The notes below the pieces were generated by a model. It saw nothing but the letters and a program-made list of their open reading frames with translations, ran no database searches and had not been told where the DNA came from. Both the position numbers and the translations under genes were made by a program. Shown one piece after another: positions 8,744 through 17,072 of a stretch of 64,000 nt of DNA; positions within the stretch are counted from its first letter, which is position 1, and each line of letters begins with the position of its first letter. Location of the stretch: NCBI GenBank assembly GCA_964522665.1, contig CAZFVY010000012.1, positions 1 to 64,000 of the forward strand, in the 5' to 3' direction. The DNA is from CAZFVY01 sp964522665. Its GTDB lineage: Bacteria; Verrucomicrobiota; Verrucomicrobiia; Limisphaerales; CAZFVY01.

Positions 8744-10450
8744 ATGCAGCGCGCTCGTATTCTAGTTCTGTTGGCCCTCGCTATCGCGGGGGTGATGCTG
8801 TTCGCCCGGCTGGGGCAGCTACCGTTGCGCGACCCAGACGAAGGGCGCAATTCCGAGGTGGCCCGCGAAATGTTCCATTCGGGCGCCTGGTTGGTGCCGA
8901 CCTACGACGGACTCGCCTACCTGGACAAACCGGCGTTCTTCTTCAAAGCCGTGGCGCTCTCGTTCGCGGCGCTGGGTGAATCCGAAACCGCCGCCCGGCT
9001 GCCTTCTGCCCTCTTTGCGCTGGCGCTCCTGGTCATGCTTTTCGCGTTTTGCCGGCGCGAATATCAGACGACCACGGCCGCGCTCGCGGTGATCGTCGTC
9101 GCGACCACGCCGCTCTTTTTCGCGTTCGCCCGCCACGTTATTTTTGACATGGCCCTCGCGTTTCTGGTTTGCGCGGCGATTTTCGCCGGTTACCGGGCGG
9201 AAGGCGCCGAGGGTCGCGCTCGCTCCGGTTGGTATTTGATCGGCGCGATCGCCGCGGGATTCGCCACGCTGGTCAAAGGTCCGGTCGGATTCCTCCTGCC
9301 GACGATGGTCCTCGCGGTCTTCAATCTCCTGGATGACCGCGTCGGGTGGCTGCGCCGCTATTTCGCGCCGCGCAATCTCGCGGTCTTCTTCGTGGTCGTG
9401 TTGCCGTGGTTCATCGGCGTGTCGCTCCATCGTCCGGATTTTCCGTATTATGGGATTATCGAGGAATCGTTCCACCGGTTTACGACCACTTCATTCAGCC
9501 GAACCGCGCCAGTTTATTATTACGGTCTTGTGATTTTAGGCGGTTTCTTCGCCTGGAGCCTGCTGGCGCCCGAAGCCGTCCTCGCCGCGTGGCGCCGCCG
9601 AAAACTGTGGTCGAGCGCCGACCGCCTTTTCATCGTGTGGGCGATTGTCGTGGTGGCCTTCTTCTCGATCTCCAAATCAAAACTCCCCGGCTACATCCTA
9701 ACCGCTCTCGTCGCGTTGGGGGTCTTGACGGCCCGTCTTTTAACCGCCGCGCTGGAACGCCCCACGGGTTCAGCCGCCCGCATTGTTCTACGAGGCATGA
9801 TTGTCCTGGGCGTTTTCAGCCTCGCGGCGGCGGCGTTTCTGTCGCTCGAGGTGCTGCGTCCCGGATCGTTCGAACAACTGTTCCGCAAGCAAAGTTCGGA
9901 ACTGGCGCGCGTTTCGCTCGTGTTCGTCCCGGCGATCGCCGTGCTCCTGGCCATCGGAGTCGTGGCCGCCGCGGCGCGCTGGAAACGCGACGCGCGGGTG
10001 GCCTTCGCGGCGCTGCTCATCCTTCCGCTGGCGATTCTGACCGTTGGGTTCGACAGCCTGCAACGCTACTCGGAAGCCAGTTCTTCGCGCGCCTTGGCCG
10101 CCCGGATTCCGTCGTTGGCGGCCGACGTGCGGATCGCCTGCCTCGAGTCCTTTCCGTGCGGCCTGCCGTTCTATTTGAAGCGGTATGTGACCGTCGTCTC
10201 CCGCGACGGCCATGATCTGACGAGCAACTACATCATTTTCACGCTCAAAAAATCCACCGAATGGCCGGACGTCGTGGTCCCCAGCACGGCGCGCGAACAT
10301 TGGCTCGCGACGCGCGACCGCGCGGTCTATCTCCTCGCCAACCGCGGCTCCCGCGCGTCGCTCGAGGCCATCGCCGCCCAACGCCACACCCCCGTCACCG
10401 AACTCACGCCCGGCTGGTGGGGCGCCCTCGTTCCCCCGGCGACGCTCTGA
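8744..10450 (+). CDS. ArnT/PMT-like membrane glycosyltransferase
   Basis: 568 residues from the ATG at 8744, preferred because it places the first membrane helix at the N-terminus. The family (GT39/GT83-like, GT-C fold) moves sugars from polyprenyl-phosphate donors to lipids or proteins on the periplasmic face. The first loop has RDPDEGRNSEVAREM, with the catalytic D-E-x-R type motif, and DKPAFFF is also conserved. About 11 membrane helices are followed by a roughly 130-residue periplasmic tail. The stop is 3 bases before asnB, so the two are co-translated. The substrate cannot be told; lipid A, glycan or protein modification are all open. Confidence 0.82.
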   Translation: MQRARILVLLALAIAGVMLFARLGQLPLRDPDEGRNSEVAREMFHSGAWLVPTYDGLAYLDKPAFFFKAVALSFAALGESETAARLPSALFALALLVMLFAFCRREYQTTTAALAVIVVATTPLFFAFARHVIFDMALAFLVCAAIFAGYRAEGAEGRARSGWYLIGAIAAGFATLVKGPVGFLLPTMVLAVFNLLDDRVGWLRRYFAPRNLAVFFVVVLPWFIGVSLHRPDFPYYGIIEESFHRFTTTSFSRTAPVYYYGLVILGGFFAWSLLAPEAVLAAWRRRKLWSSADRLFIVWAIVVVAFFSISKSKLPGYILTALVALGVLTARLLTAALERPTGSAARIVLRGMIVLGVFSLAAAAFLSLEVLRPGSFEQLFRKQSSELARVSLVFVPAIAVLLAIGVVAAAARWKRDARVAFAALLILPLAILTVGFDSLQRYSEASSSRALAARIPSLAADVRIACLESFPCGLPFYLKRYVTVVSRDGHDLTSNYIIFTLKKSTEWPDVVVPSTAREHWLATRDRAVYLLANRGSRASLEAIAAQRHTPVTELTPGWWGALVPPATL

Positions 10451-10453
10451 GCT

Positions 10454-12346
10454 ATGTGCGGCATTTGTGGCATCGTCTCGTTCAAGTCCGACCTGGATCG
10501 CGATCCCGTGACCTTCCGCGTCGGCGCGATGGTCAAGGCCCTCGCGCATCGGGGTCCCGACGACTCCGGCTTGACCACCGGGCCCCGCGCGGCGCTCGGG
10601 GCCACCCGACTGGCGATCCGCGGAATTCACGCTGGCCGGCAACCGATCGTGGACCCCGAGACCGGCGTCGTCGTCGTGTGCAACGGTGAAATCGACAATC
10701 ACCGGGAATTGCGGCGCTGGCTGGCGGATCGCGGCCGGACGACGACGCTCGAAACCGATATCGCGGTCATCGGCGGACTCTACCTTGAACTCGGCGAAAA
10801 CTTCGTCGAACGGCTCGCGGGCGTTTTCGCGGTGGCCGTCTGGGATCCGCGCCAGTCATTGCTCTTCCTCGCGCGCGACCGCGCCGGCGAGCGACCCCTG
10901 TTTTTTTCCACCCAAGGCGGAGCGGTTCGGTTTGCCACGGAGATCGCCGCCCTCGCGCAGGACTCCCCGGCGACCCTGACCCTCTCCGAAAGCGGCCTGC
11001 GTAATTACCTGCAGTCGGGTTGCGTCACCGCGCCCCACACCCCGTTCGAGGAGATCGAAAAGGTCGCGCCCGCGGAATTGGTCGTCTTTACGCCCACCGG
11101 CCTCCGCCGCCGACGGTACTGGCGCTGGGACATTGCCCGGACGCCCAAACAGCTTCCGTCCCTCGAGGCCTTTGACCAGATCTTCCGCGCCGCGGTCGCC
11201 CGCCAAAGCGACGCCGACGTGCCGTGCGGCGTATTCCTGAGCGGCGGACTGGACTCGTCGCTGATCGCGTCGGTCGCCCGCCAGCTCCGCCCGGACGAAC
11301 CGATGACGGCCTACACGTTGCGCTTCAGCGAAGAATCGTATGACGAAGGCATCTACGCCGAGCGGGTGGCCAAGGAACTCGGGCTGAAAGCGGTTTCGGT
11401 CTGGGTGCGCCCGGAGGATTTTCCCGAAACGATCGGCCGCCTGTTGCGACGCGTGGGAGAGCCGCTCGCCGATCCCGCCTGGGTTCCCACCGCGCTGCTG
11501 GCCCAACGGGCCGCCGAAGACGCCAAATTGGCGCTTGTCGGCGAGGGCGGCGACGAGTTATTCGGTGGCTACCCGTCCTACCTCGGAGCTCAACTCGGCG
11601 AACGCTACGCCCGCCTGCCGGGCGCGGCGCGAGCGTTGCTCAAATTTGCCGTGGACGCGTGGCCGCCGAGCGACAAAAAAGTGACCGTATCCGCCCTGCT
11701 CAAGCGATTCGTTCATGGGATGGAAGCCAACGGCGTGGCGCGTCATCTGAACTGGACCGCCAACATTTCACCGGCCCTGTTGACCCGCCTTGGCTTGCCC
11801 GTCGCGCCGCGGCCGGTAGTGGAGTATCCGCCGGAGGCGCTGCTCGACACGCTCCAACAAATCGACCTCGAGACCACGCTCGCCGAGGGGCTGCTCACGA
11901 AAGCCGATCGCGCGGGGATGTTTTCCGCGCTCGAACTCCGCGCCCCGTTCCTGGATCAGACGGTCATGGAATTCGCCGCCACGCTGCCCGCCCGTGAGCG
12001 CGTCCGCCGTCTCACCACCAAGTATTTTCTGAAACGTTACGCCGCCCGCTACCTTCCGACGGCGATCATCCATCGGCGGAAACGGGGATTGTCCGTGCCG
12101 CTAAGCGCCTGGCTCCGCGGACCGCTCTTCGAGTGGGCGGAACATCAGGTGGGCGCCCAACGCCTCGAAATGGCCGGCGTCGATTGCGCCGCCGCCCGGG
12201 AACTTTTGCACGAGCACCGGCGGCGCAGCGCCGATCACGCCCGCGCCCTCTGGGCCTTGATCGTTTTGAGCGGGTGGCTCGCGTGGGCCAAACCATCGCT
12301 CAGCCTCGAGCCACGCCCCCGCGTCGCCTTCGCCGGACCGGTGTAG
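10454..12346 (+). CDS. asnB: asparagine synthetase (glutamine-hydrolysing)
   Basis: 630 residues. Two domains: a class II glutamine amidotransferase starting MCGICGIVSF, where Cys2 is the nucleophile after Met removal, with AHRGPDDSG and CNGEIDNHRELR; and a C-terminal synthetase with the PP-loop FLSGGLDSSL and EGGDELFGGYPSY. The enzyme makes asparagine from aspartate, glutamine and ATP. Copies next to glycosyltransferase genes often belong to exopolysaccharide or exosortase clusters, where they may amidate a sugar acid or peptide rather than serve asparagine supply. No exosortase is seen here. Confidence 0.9.
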   Translation: MCGICGIVSFKSDLDRDPVTFRVGAMVKALAHRGPDDSGLTTGPRAALGATRLAIRGIHAGRQPIVDPETGVVVVCNGEIDNHRELRRWLADRGRTTTLETDIAVIGGLYLELGENFVERLAGVFAVAVWDPRQSLLFLARDRAGERPLFFSTQGGAVRFATEIAALAQDSPATLTLSESGLRNYLQSGCVTAPHTPFEEIEKVAPAELVVFTPTGLRRRRYWRWDIARTPKQLPSLEAFDQIFRAAVARQSDADVPCGVFLSGGLDSSLIASVARQLRPDEPMTAYTLRFSEESYDEGIYAERVAKELGLKAVSVWVRPEDFPETIGRLLRRVGEPLADPAWVPTALLAQRAAEDAKLALVGEGGDELFGGYPSYLGAQLGERYARLPGAARALLKFAVDAWPPSDKKVTVSALLKRFVHGMEANGVARHLNWTANISPALLTRLGLPVAPRPVVEYPPEALLDTLQQIDLETTLAEGLLTKADRAGMFSALELRAPFLDQTVMEFAATLPARERVRRLTTKYFLKRYAARYLPTAIIHRRKRGLSVPLSAWLRGPLFEWAEHQVGAQRLEMAGVDCAAARELLHEHRRRSADHARALWALIVLSGWLAWAKPSLSLEPRPRVAFAGPV

Positions 12347-12729
12347 TCGTCTATTTTCCTCTTCGGCGAGAGGCGATTCGATCTCCTCCCGGCCCGCCGC
12401 TGATCCAACGTTGCGTCGGCTTCGCCTGATGAACAGACCGCCGAACCAGCTATGTAGTGGTTTGGATTACTCGCTTATATCTTTTCACTTACTTGGTATC
12501 CGGTAATTCACGCTCAAGGATGAATCCACTTAACTACTATTAGTAATATAATAGACTACAAATTATACCCGCAATGACTTACTAAATTGCGCATTTTTTG
12601 ACTACCTTTCAGAGCGGCAACTGACTACAGTTAATCTTCGTTAGTAATTACAAATGTGAGACTTTCGCTAATTTTGGACGCGCAGTCATCGTGCTTGAAT
12701 GAATTCAACATTAAAACGAAAGAAATCTC
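12347..12729. other. gene-free, AT-rich stretch upstream of the flagellin
   Basis: No open reading frame with coding character is visible. From about 12440 to 12730 the base composition falls well below the surrounding GC level, with many A/T runs such as around 12540-12560. A short CCTCT/AGAGG hairpin at 12358-12373, just after asnB, has no T-run and is a weak terminator candidate. The AT-rich part probably serves as an upstream region for the sigma-28 promoter that follows, or is acquired DNA. Confidence 0.55.
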
Positions 12730-12756
12730 TAAAGACAGCTAGGTGATTGCCGATAG
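12730..12756 (+). promoter_or_regulatory. sigma-28 (FliA-type) promoter for the flagellin gene
   Basis: TAAAGACA at 12730-12737 and GCCGATAG at 12749-12756 are separated by 11 bases. The enteric FliA consensus is TAAAGTTT, 11 bases, GCCGATAA. The match at both boxes and the exact spacing, placed upstream of a flagellin gene, make this a strong call. Transcription would start near 12763, giving a leader of about 125 bases. Confidence 0.8.
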
Positions 12757-12788
12757 TAGGCACATGCGGGGGATGGATGCCCAGAGAC

Positions 12789-12833
12789 GGCGTCAGGGAT
12801 TTCCGCGAAGCTTGTTTCGATGGCATGGACGCC
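12789..12833 (+). other. stem-loop in the flagellin 5' leader
   Basis: GGCGTC (12789-12794) pairs with GACGCC (12828-12833), enclosing a second CGAA/TTCG stem (12806-12819). The leader lacks a clear Shine-Dalgarno sequence before the ATG at 12889. The fold could control translation or mRNA life. No known riboswitch consensus fits. Confidence 0.4.
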
Positions 12834-12888
12834 CCGGAGTCGCACGGACGCGCTCGGTATCAGTGAGTCAGTCAAATACTGTCAGCGT

Positions 12889-13719
12889 ATGGTCATCAAT
12901 TTCAATTCCTCGGCCGCGACCTCCGTCCGTTCGATCGCGGTAAACTCGAACCTGCTCAGCAAGTCCCTCGCGCGGCTTTCGTCGGGCAGTCGCATTGTCT
13001 CGCCCGAAGATGACGCCGGCGGCGTCGCCGTCGTGGCCCGGCTCACCGCGCAACTGGCGCGCAATCAAGCCGCCGGCTCGCTCATCTCCAACGCCGCGTC
13101 ATTGAGCCAGACCCAGGACGGATTCCTCCAGCAAGTCAGCTCCGCGATGGGCCGCCTCGGAGAACTGGCGACGCTGGCGGAGGATTCCTCCAAGAGCGCC
13201 TCGGATCTCTCGAACTACACGGCCGAATTCACCCAGTTGCAGAATCTCATCAGCGACATCGGGACCAAGAAATTCGCCAGCATCACCCTTTTTTCCAGTA
13301 CCGCGTTCACCGTGCCGGTTAATGGCGACGGAACCATCGTCACGATCAACAAGGTGGACCTGACGAATTCCGCGGTCACGATTGGATTGGCCAACATCTA
13401 CAACGCGTCCTCGACCGCGGTCAGCAACGCCACCAGCGCCGCGACAGCGTTGAGCAACATTCAGACGGCGATCCAAACCCTGGCGATGATGCGCGCCCAA
13501 GTCGGGATCAACCTCACCCGGCTCAACCTCGCGTCGGATCAAGCGAGCCAGTTCGGCGTCGGTCTTTCCGCCGGCGCGAGCGCGATCAAAGACGTCGATG
13601 TCGCGGGCGAGGCCGTGCTCTTCGCGCGATACAGCCTCCTGACTCAAGCGGCGTCAACCATGCTTTCGCAAGCGAATACCGTGCCCGTCGCGACGCTCCG
13701 CCTGCTCCAAAGCCTGTGA
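12889..13719 (+). CDS. flagellin-like protein
   Basis: 276 residues from the ATG at 12889. Flagellin polymerises into the flagellar filament outside the cell. The N-terminus MVINFNSSAATSVRSIAVNS and LSKSLARLSSGSRIVSPEDDAGG carry the conserved D0/D1 coiled-coil motif (L-S-S-G-x-R-I, D-D-A-x-G). The C-terminus with SAGASAIKDVDVAGEAVLFARYSLLTQAASTML... resembles the D1/D0 return helix (D-x-D-x-A, Q-A-x-x-x-M-L-x-Q-A-N). The central variable domain is almost absent, so it is a short, minimal flagellin. It is read from a sigma-28 promoter. No other flagellar gene is in the window. Confidence 0.88.
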   Translation: MVINFNSSAATSVRSIAVNSNLLSKSLARLSSGSRIVSPEDDAGGVAVVARLTAQLARNQAAGSLISNAASLSQTQDGFLQQVSSAMGRLGELATLAEDSSKSASDLSNYTAEFTQLQNLISDIGTKKFASITLFSSTAFTVPVNGDGTIVTINKVDLTNSAVTIGLANIYNASSTAVSNATSAATALSNIQTAIQTLAMMRAQVGINLTRLNLASDQASQFGVGLSAGASAIKDVDVAGEAVLFARYSLLTQAASTMLSQANTVPVATLRLLQSL

Positions 13720-14401
13720 AAGATGATCGGGTTGGAAATTCACCTCAAGTACAGACCAAAGCCACCATCCTCAAATTCGCGCCCCCGGACTTCCTAACTC
13801 CAAGTTAACCGCTCACGAAACCCAGCCTCCAAGCTCGCCAGTGATCGCCGTCTCCCGCCTCCCTTAATCCTTTAGCCCTTAGCCTTCCGCCTTCTCTTCC
13901 GCGGGCGCCTCGGTGGGAGCCTTCGGCCTTGCAAACGAAAGCTCTGGCTCCCACCGGACTCGTCCCCCAATTGTTGCGAATCGCCCGTCCCCACACCCTT
14001 GGCATTTGAACCGTGGTTCAAAATTAAAACCGGTGAATTTAGTGTACGCTTCGCCCCTGAGACCAACCTTAGGGCCTCAGTCCGCGAATCCGCTTCCTGG
14101 CGTCCGCCTGCGTTTCACCGCAACCGACGCGAAGATTACACTTCCCCCCTGTCCACGTTCCGGCCGGGACAGCCCGTCAAATCCTGCTAAATTGAGCAAG
14201 AGTTTGCCACAAGCCGAAACGTCGCGCCATCACGTAAATGCATTAGGCGCGGAATTTTCGCCGGAGCGGAGTCGCGCCGCCTGAACACGGGAAACGCTAA
14301 ACTTCCGCCTGCGCGCTAATTAGCGGGCGGTGGTAAATTACCGATCCTCGCCTCCACTGCCCGCCGGGGACAAGTTCTCCATTTGTCAGTTCAAGGAAAT
14401 C
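13720..14401. other. gene-free stretch with a short inverted repeat
   Basis: About 680 bases without a convincing gene. A perfect 11-bp inverted repeat (CGGTGGGAGCC at 13911-13921, GGCTCCCACCG at 13946-13956) is the only clear structure and could be a transcript end or a repeat remnant. Small open frames here have no recognisable motif and are likely chance. The stretch separates the flagellin from the toxin-antitoxin remnant and may itself be decayed sequence. Confidence 0.5.
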
Positions 14402-14416
14402 GTGGGACTATCCCAC
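14402..14416. promoter_or_regulatory. palindrome just before the antitoxin start, candidate operator
   Basis: GTGGGA-CTA-TCCCAC is a perfect palindrome with 6-bp arms ending one base before the ATG at 14418. Type II antitoxins usually bind palindromes at their own promoter, so this is a reasonable autoregulatory site. It could also be a hairpin that hides the start codon. Confidence 0.4.
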
Positions 14417-14417
14417 T

Positions 14418-14648
14418 ATGACGATCAAGGCGGACTGCAAGAAAAGGGTGGTCGTGCCTGACGCCCGTCCCGGTGATGTGTTCACGTACGAAAACCAGGG
14501 CAACGGCCATTTCCATTTCGTGCGATTGAGTGTCCCAGAGCCGCCGAATCGGAAGACGCGAGCGCAGGTGCGGAAGGCGATTTCCACTACCAAGTTGAAA
14601 TTCGAATTCTCCTGGGATGAACTCCGCGGCCTAACGCGCGAACCGTAA
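14418..14648 (+). CDS. AbrB-like antitoxin, orphaned
   Basis: 76 residues. The N-terminal part (MTIKADCKKRVVVPDARPGD) resembles the swapped-hairpin DNA-binding half of AbrB/MazE/VapB-type antitoxins, in which a basic strand leads to V-V-x-P and P-G-D. The C-terminal half would wrap around the toxin. Its stop codon overlaps the mutated start of a PIN-domain remnant, the classic arrangement of an antitoxin-toxin pair. A palindrome lies right upstream. The toxin is broken, so this is an orphan antitoxin. The similarity is by eye and fairly weak. Confidence 0.6.
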   Translation: MTIKADCKKRVVVPDARPGDVFTYENQGNGHFHFVRLSVPEPPNRKTRAQVRKAISTTKLKFEFSWDELRGLTREP

Positions 14649-14760
14649 TTCCGCTCGATACCAACGTGATTGTGGATGCTTTGGACATGAAGCATAGCAA
14701 TCATCAATGGCCAAGGCGTATCCAGCGCCAGCGCTCGCGCGACCGCGCTATCGTGATTGA
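14648..14760 (+). pseudogene. PIN-domain (VapC-like) toxin remnant
   Basis: Reading from 14648 gives I-P-L-D-T-N-V-I-V-D-A-L-D, the N-terminal signature of PIN RNases with the first catalytic aspartate. The codon where ATG is expected, overlapping the antitoxin TAA stop as TAATT instead of TAATG, is ATT. After about 20 codons the PIN-like reading shifts to another frame from 14707 and meets a stop at 14758-14760. The rest of the domain is gone, replaced by the end of the facing methyltransferase gene. It is therefore a start-lost, frameshifted and truncated toxin. Confidence 0.6.
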
Positions 14761-15887
14761 ACCAAGACTCGAAACGCCCGCCCGAGATGGTCGGGATGAG
14801 TCAAGGTCTGGAACTGTCGAATTTCGGCGGGGTTCAACGCCCAGGCGCCGGGCGCCGCTTGCGCCTCAAGTTCCGCCGCCCGCGTAAGAAAACGCGCTTG
14901 TGAGCTCAATTCCTCAGTCCGCAGGCCGGCCGCCTCACCGATCGTTTCGAGCGCCGAAAAATCGACGTGCGCCGTCAGGTCCTGCCCGCCGACATTAGCC
15001 AGCACGTCATCCGCCGGATGATGCCGGCAATAGCCCCGCAGCGTCCCGCCGGCCCGATGCGTCGCAAACCATTCCTCGGCGATGAGGCCGTAGTCGATCG
15101 TCATGAGCCACCCAGCCCGCAAGGCCTGAGCGGCCGATCGCCACCAGGCTTGAGCCGCTGGGCAGATCTCCAACGTGAAGCGATCGGGCAACACCGCCAA
15201 CAATTCGGCGGGCGCCCGCCAACGGGGCAAGCGGCGATGAAATGCTTCCGACGCCACCGCCAACTCCTCCGACTGGACCGCGAACCGTCCGTCATCGGGC
15301 AGCCTGCTCCAAATAAATCGGCCATCCCGCGTCGTGACACCCCATTCAAACCAGCGTTTTTCTTTGGCATCCCAGCCGAGCCGCTGGACCGGCATCGCGT
15401 CGAGCAGTTCGTTGGCAAAGACTACCCCGTTCACCCCTTCCAGAGCCAACTCTTCCCACCCGGCAAACCAGCGAACCTGCCCCGTGAACTCCTTCAGCTG
15501 GCCAGCCTGACGTTCTTTTCGCGTGGCGGACGGCTCCAAAATCCAATACTCAAGCCGGTCAGCCAAATGCGGGAATCGGTCGCGAAGCGCTACGAGTATG
15601 TCCGCCGCCAAGCGACCGTCGTGGGCGCCCGCCTCAACAATTTGAACCAGAGCGCCAGAATCGAATCGCCCCAACAGCCAGTTCGCAAACTGTCCCGCGA
15701 GCAACCGTCCGAAGAGCGGGCCGACGCTGACGCTCGTGTAAAAGTCCCCCGCGCGCCCAACCTCCCGGCCCGCCTGCTCGTAATAACCGAACTCCGGGTG
15801 ATACAGCGCCAGTTCCATGAACCGTTCGAAGGAGAGCCGTCCGGCGGCCTCCCATTCGCGGCGGATAAGCTCTTCCAGCGGTTTCAC
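14748..15887 (-). CDS. SAM-dependent methyltransferase, MidA/NDUFAF7 family
   Basis: 379 residues, GTG start at 15887. The family (DUF185) is a class I methyltransferase; the eukaryotic member NDUFAF7 dimethylates an arginine of respiratory complex I, while bacterial substrates are mostly unknown. The N-terminus has the family hallmarks FMELALYHPEFGYY and GRAGDFYTSVSVGPLFG. The SAM-binding part has IVEAGAHDGRLAADIL, and VFANELLDAMPVQRL matches the conserved N-E-x-x-D-A-x-P motif. It diverges from pilT1 with only 42 bases between starts, so the promoters must overlap. Confidence 0.88.
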   Translation of the reverse strand: MKPLEELIRREWEAAGRLSFERFMELALYHPEFGYYEQAGREVGRAGDFYTSVSVGPLFGRLLAGQFANWLLGRFDSGALVQIVEAGAHDGRLAADILVALRDRFPHLADRLEYWILEPSATRKERQAGQLKEFTGQVRWFAGWEELALEGVNGVVFANELLDAMPVQRLGWDAKEKRWFEWGVTTRDGRFIWSRLPDDGRFAVQSEELAVASEAFHRRLPRWRAPAELLAVLPDRFTLEICPAAQAWWRSAAQALRAGWLMTIDYGLIAEEWFATHRAGGTLRGYCRHHPADDVLANVGGQDLTAHVDFSALETIGEAAGLRTEELSSQARFLTRAAELEAQAAPGAWALNPAEIRQFQTLTHPDHLGRAFRVLVQSR

Positions 15888-15929
15888 GGCTTGCGGTTTA
15901 GCACAATTTCAGGTAAATGAGGGCACGTT

Positions 15930-17024
15930 ATGGCCAAGATCGACGCATTCTTCAATTTAATGTTCGAGCAGAAGGCATCCGATCTCCACCTCGCCTCCGG
16001 GAACCCGCCGATTCTGCGCATCAACGGCGATCTGCTCCGCGTCGATCACCCTGACCTGGAGAGCGATTCGCTCAAGGCCATGTTGTACGAGATCGCGCCC
16101 GAGTACAAGATCAAGGTCTATGAAGAGACGGGTGACGTCGATTTCGGCTACGAAATCCCCGGCGTTTCCCGCTTTCGCGCCAACTTTTTCAATCAGAAAA
16201 ACGGCGTCGCGGCGGTCTTCCGCCAAATCCCGACCAAAGTTCTCTCGTTCGAGGATTTCGAGAAACTTGAGGCGCCGTTGCCCGCGGTCTTGAAGAAATT
16301 CGCGATGTTGCAAAAGGGGTTGGTCGTCGTCACCGGTCCGACCGGTTCGGGCAAGTCCACGACGCTGGCGGCGATGGTCGATTACTGCAATAAAAACCGC
16401 AAAGACCACATTCTCACCGTCGAGGACCCGATCGAATTCGTGCATGAGAGCAAGAATTCACTGGTCAATCACCGCGAGGTTGGCACGCACACGAAGTCCT
16501 TCGCGGCCGCCTTGCGCGGCGCCCTGCGCGAAGACCCGGATATTATTTTGGTCGGCGAGTTGCGCGATCTGGAGACGATTGAATTGGCGCTCACCGCCGC
16601 GAGCACGGGGCACCTCGTCTTTGGCACCTTGCACACCCCCAGCGCCGCGAAAACGGTGGACCGCATCATCGACGTTTTTCCCGCCGATCAGCAAAACAAA
16701 GTTCGCGCGACCCTTTCGGAGGCCCTGCGCGGCGTCATCGCGCAAAACCTCTTCAAACGAGTGGACAAGAAGGGCCGGGTCGCCGCGCTCGAGATTCTGG
16801 TTTTCACGACGGCCATCGCCAATCTGGTGCGCGAAGGCAAGACGCATCAAATCCCGGGAATGATCCAGGTCGGCAAAAAACACGGCAACCAACCGCTCGA
16901 CGACGCCATCATGGACCACCTCAAGATGAAACGAATTTCACCGGAGGAAGCCTACGACAAGTGCCTGGACAAAAAGAAATTCCGGCCATTTCTGGCGCAT
17001 CCCCCGGATGACGAAGAGACGTGA
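15930..17024 (+). CDS. pilT: type IV pilus retraction ATPase PilT
   Basis: 364 residues, the standard size. PilT is a hexameric cytoplasmic ATPase that depolymerises the pilus for twitching. Walker A is GPTGSGKST, the Asp box is TVEDPIEFVH, Walker B is DIILVGELRD and the His box is GHLVFGTLHT, all intact. The N-terminal ASDLHLASGNPPILRINGDL is the PAS-like start of the family. It is first in a row with a second PilT 48 bases downstream. The usual AIRNLIRE-type motif is present in altered form (AIANLVREGKTHQI). Confidence 0.92.
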   Translation: MAKIDAFFNLMFEQKASDLHLASGNPPILRINGDLLRVDHPDLESDSLKAMLYEIAPEYKIKVYEETGDVDFGYEIPGVSRFRANFFNQKNGVAAVFRQIPTKVLSFEDFEKLEAPLPAVLKKFAMLQKGLVVVTGPTGSGKSTTLAAMVDYCNKNRKDHILTVEDPIEFVHESKNSLVNHREVGTHTKSFAAALRGALREDPDIILVGELRDLETIELALTAASTGHLVFGTLHTPSAAKTVDRIIDVFPADQQNKVRATLSEALRGVIAQNLFKRVDKKGRVAALEILVFTTAIANLVREGKTHQIPGMIQVGKKHGNQPLDDAIMDHLKMKRISPEEAYDKCLDKKKFRPFLAHPPDDEET

Positions 17025-17072
17025 GCTCCGGCGCCGCCGATCTCGCCGCCCGCAGTTCCCAACCATCCGCTC

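Noticed and set aside
12757..12888. c-di-GMP or other riboswitch in the flagellin leader
   Set aside because: None of the conserved core sequences of known classes could be placed.
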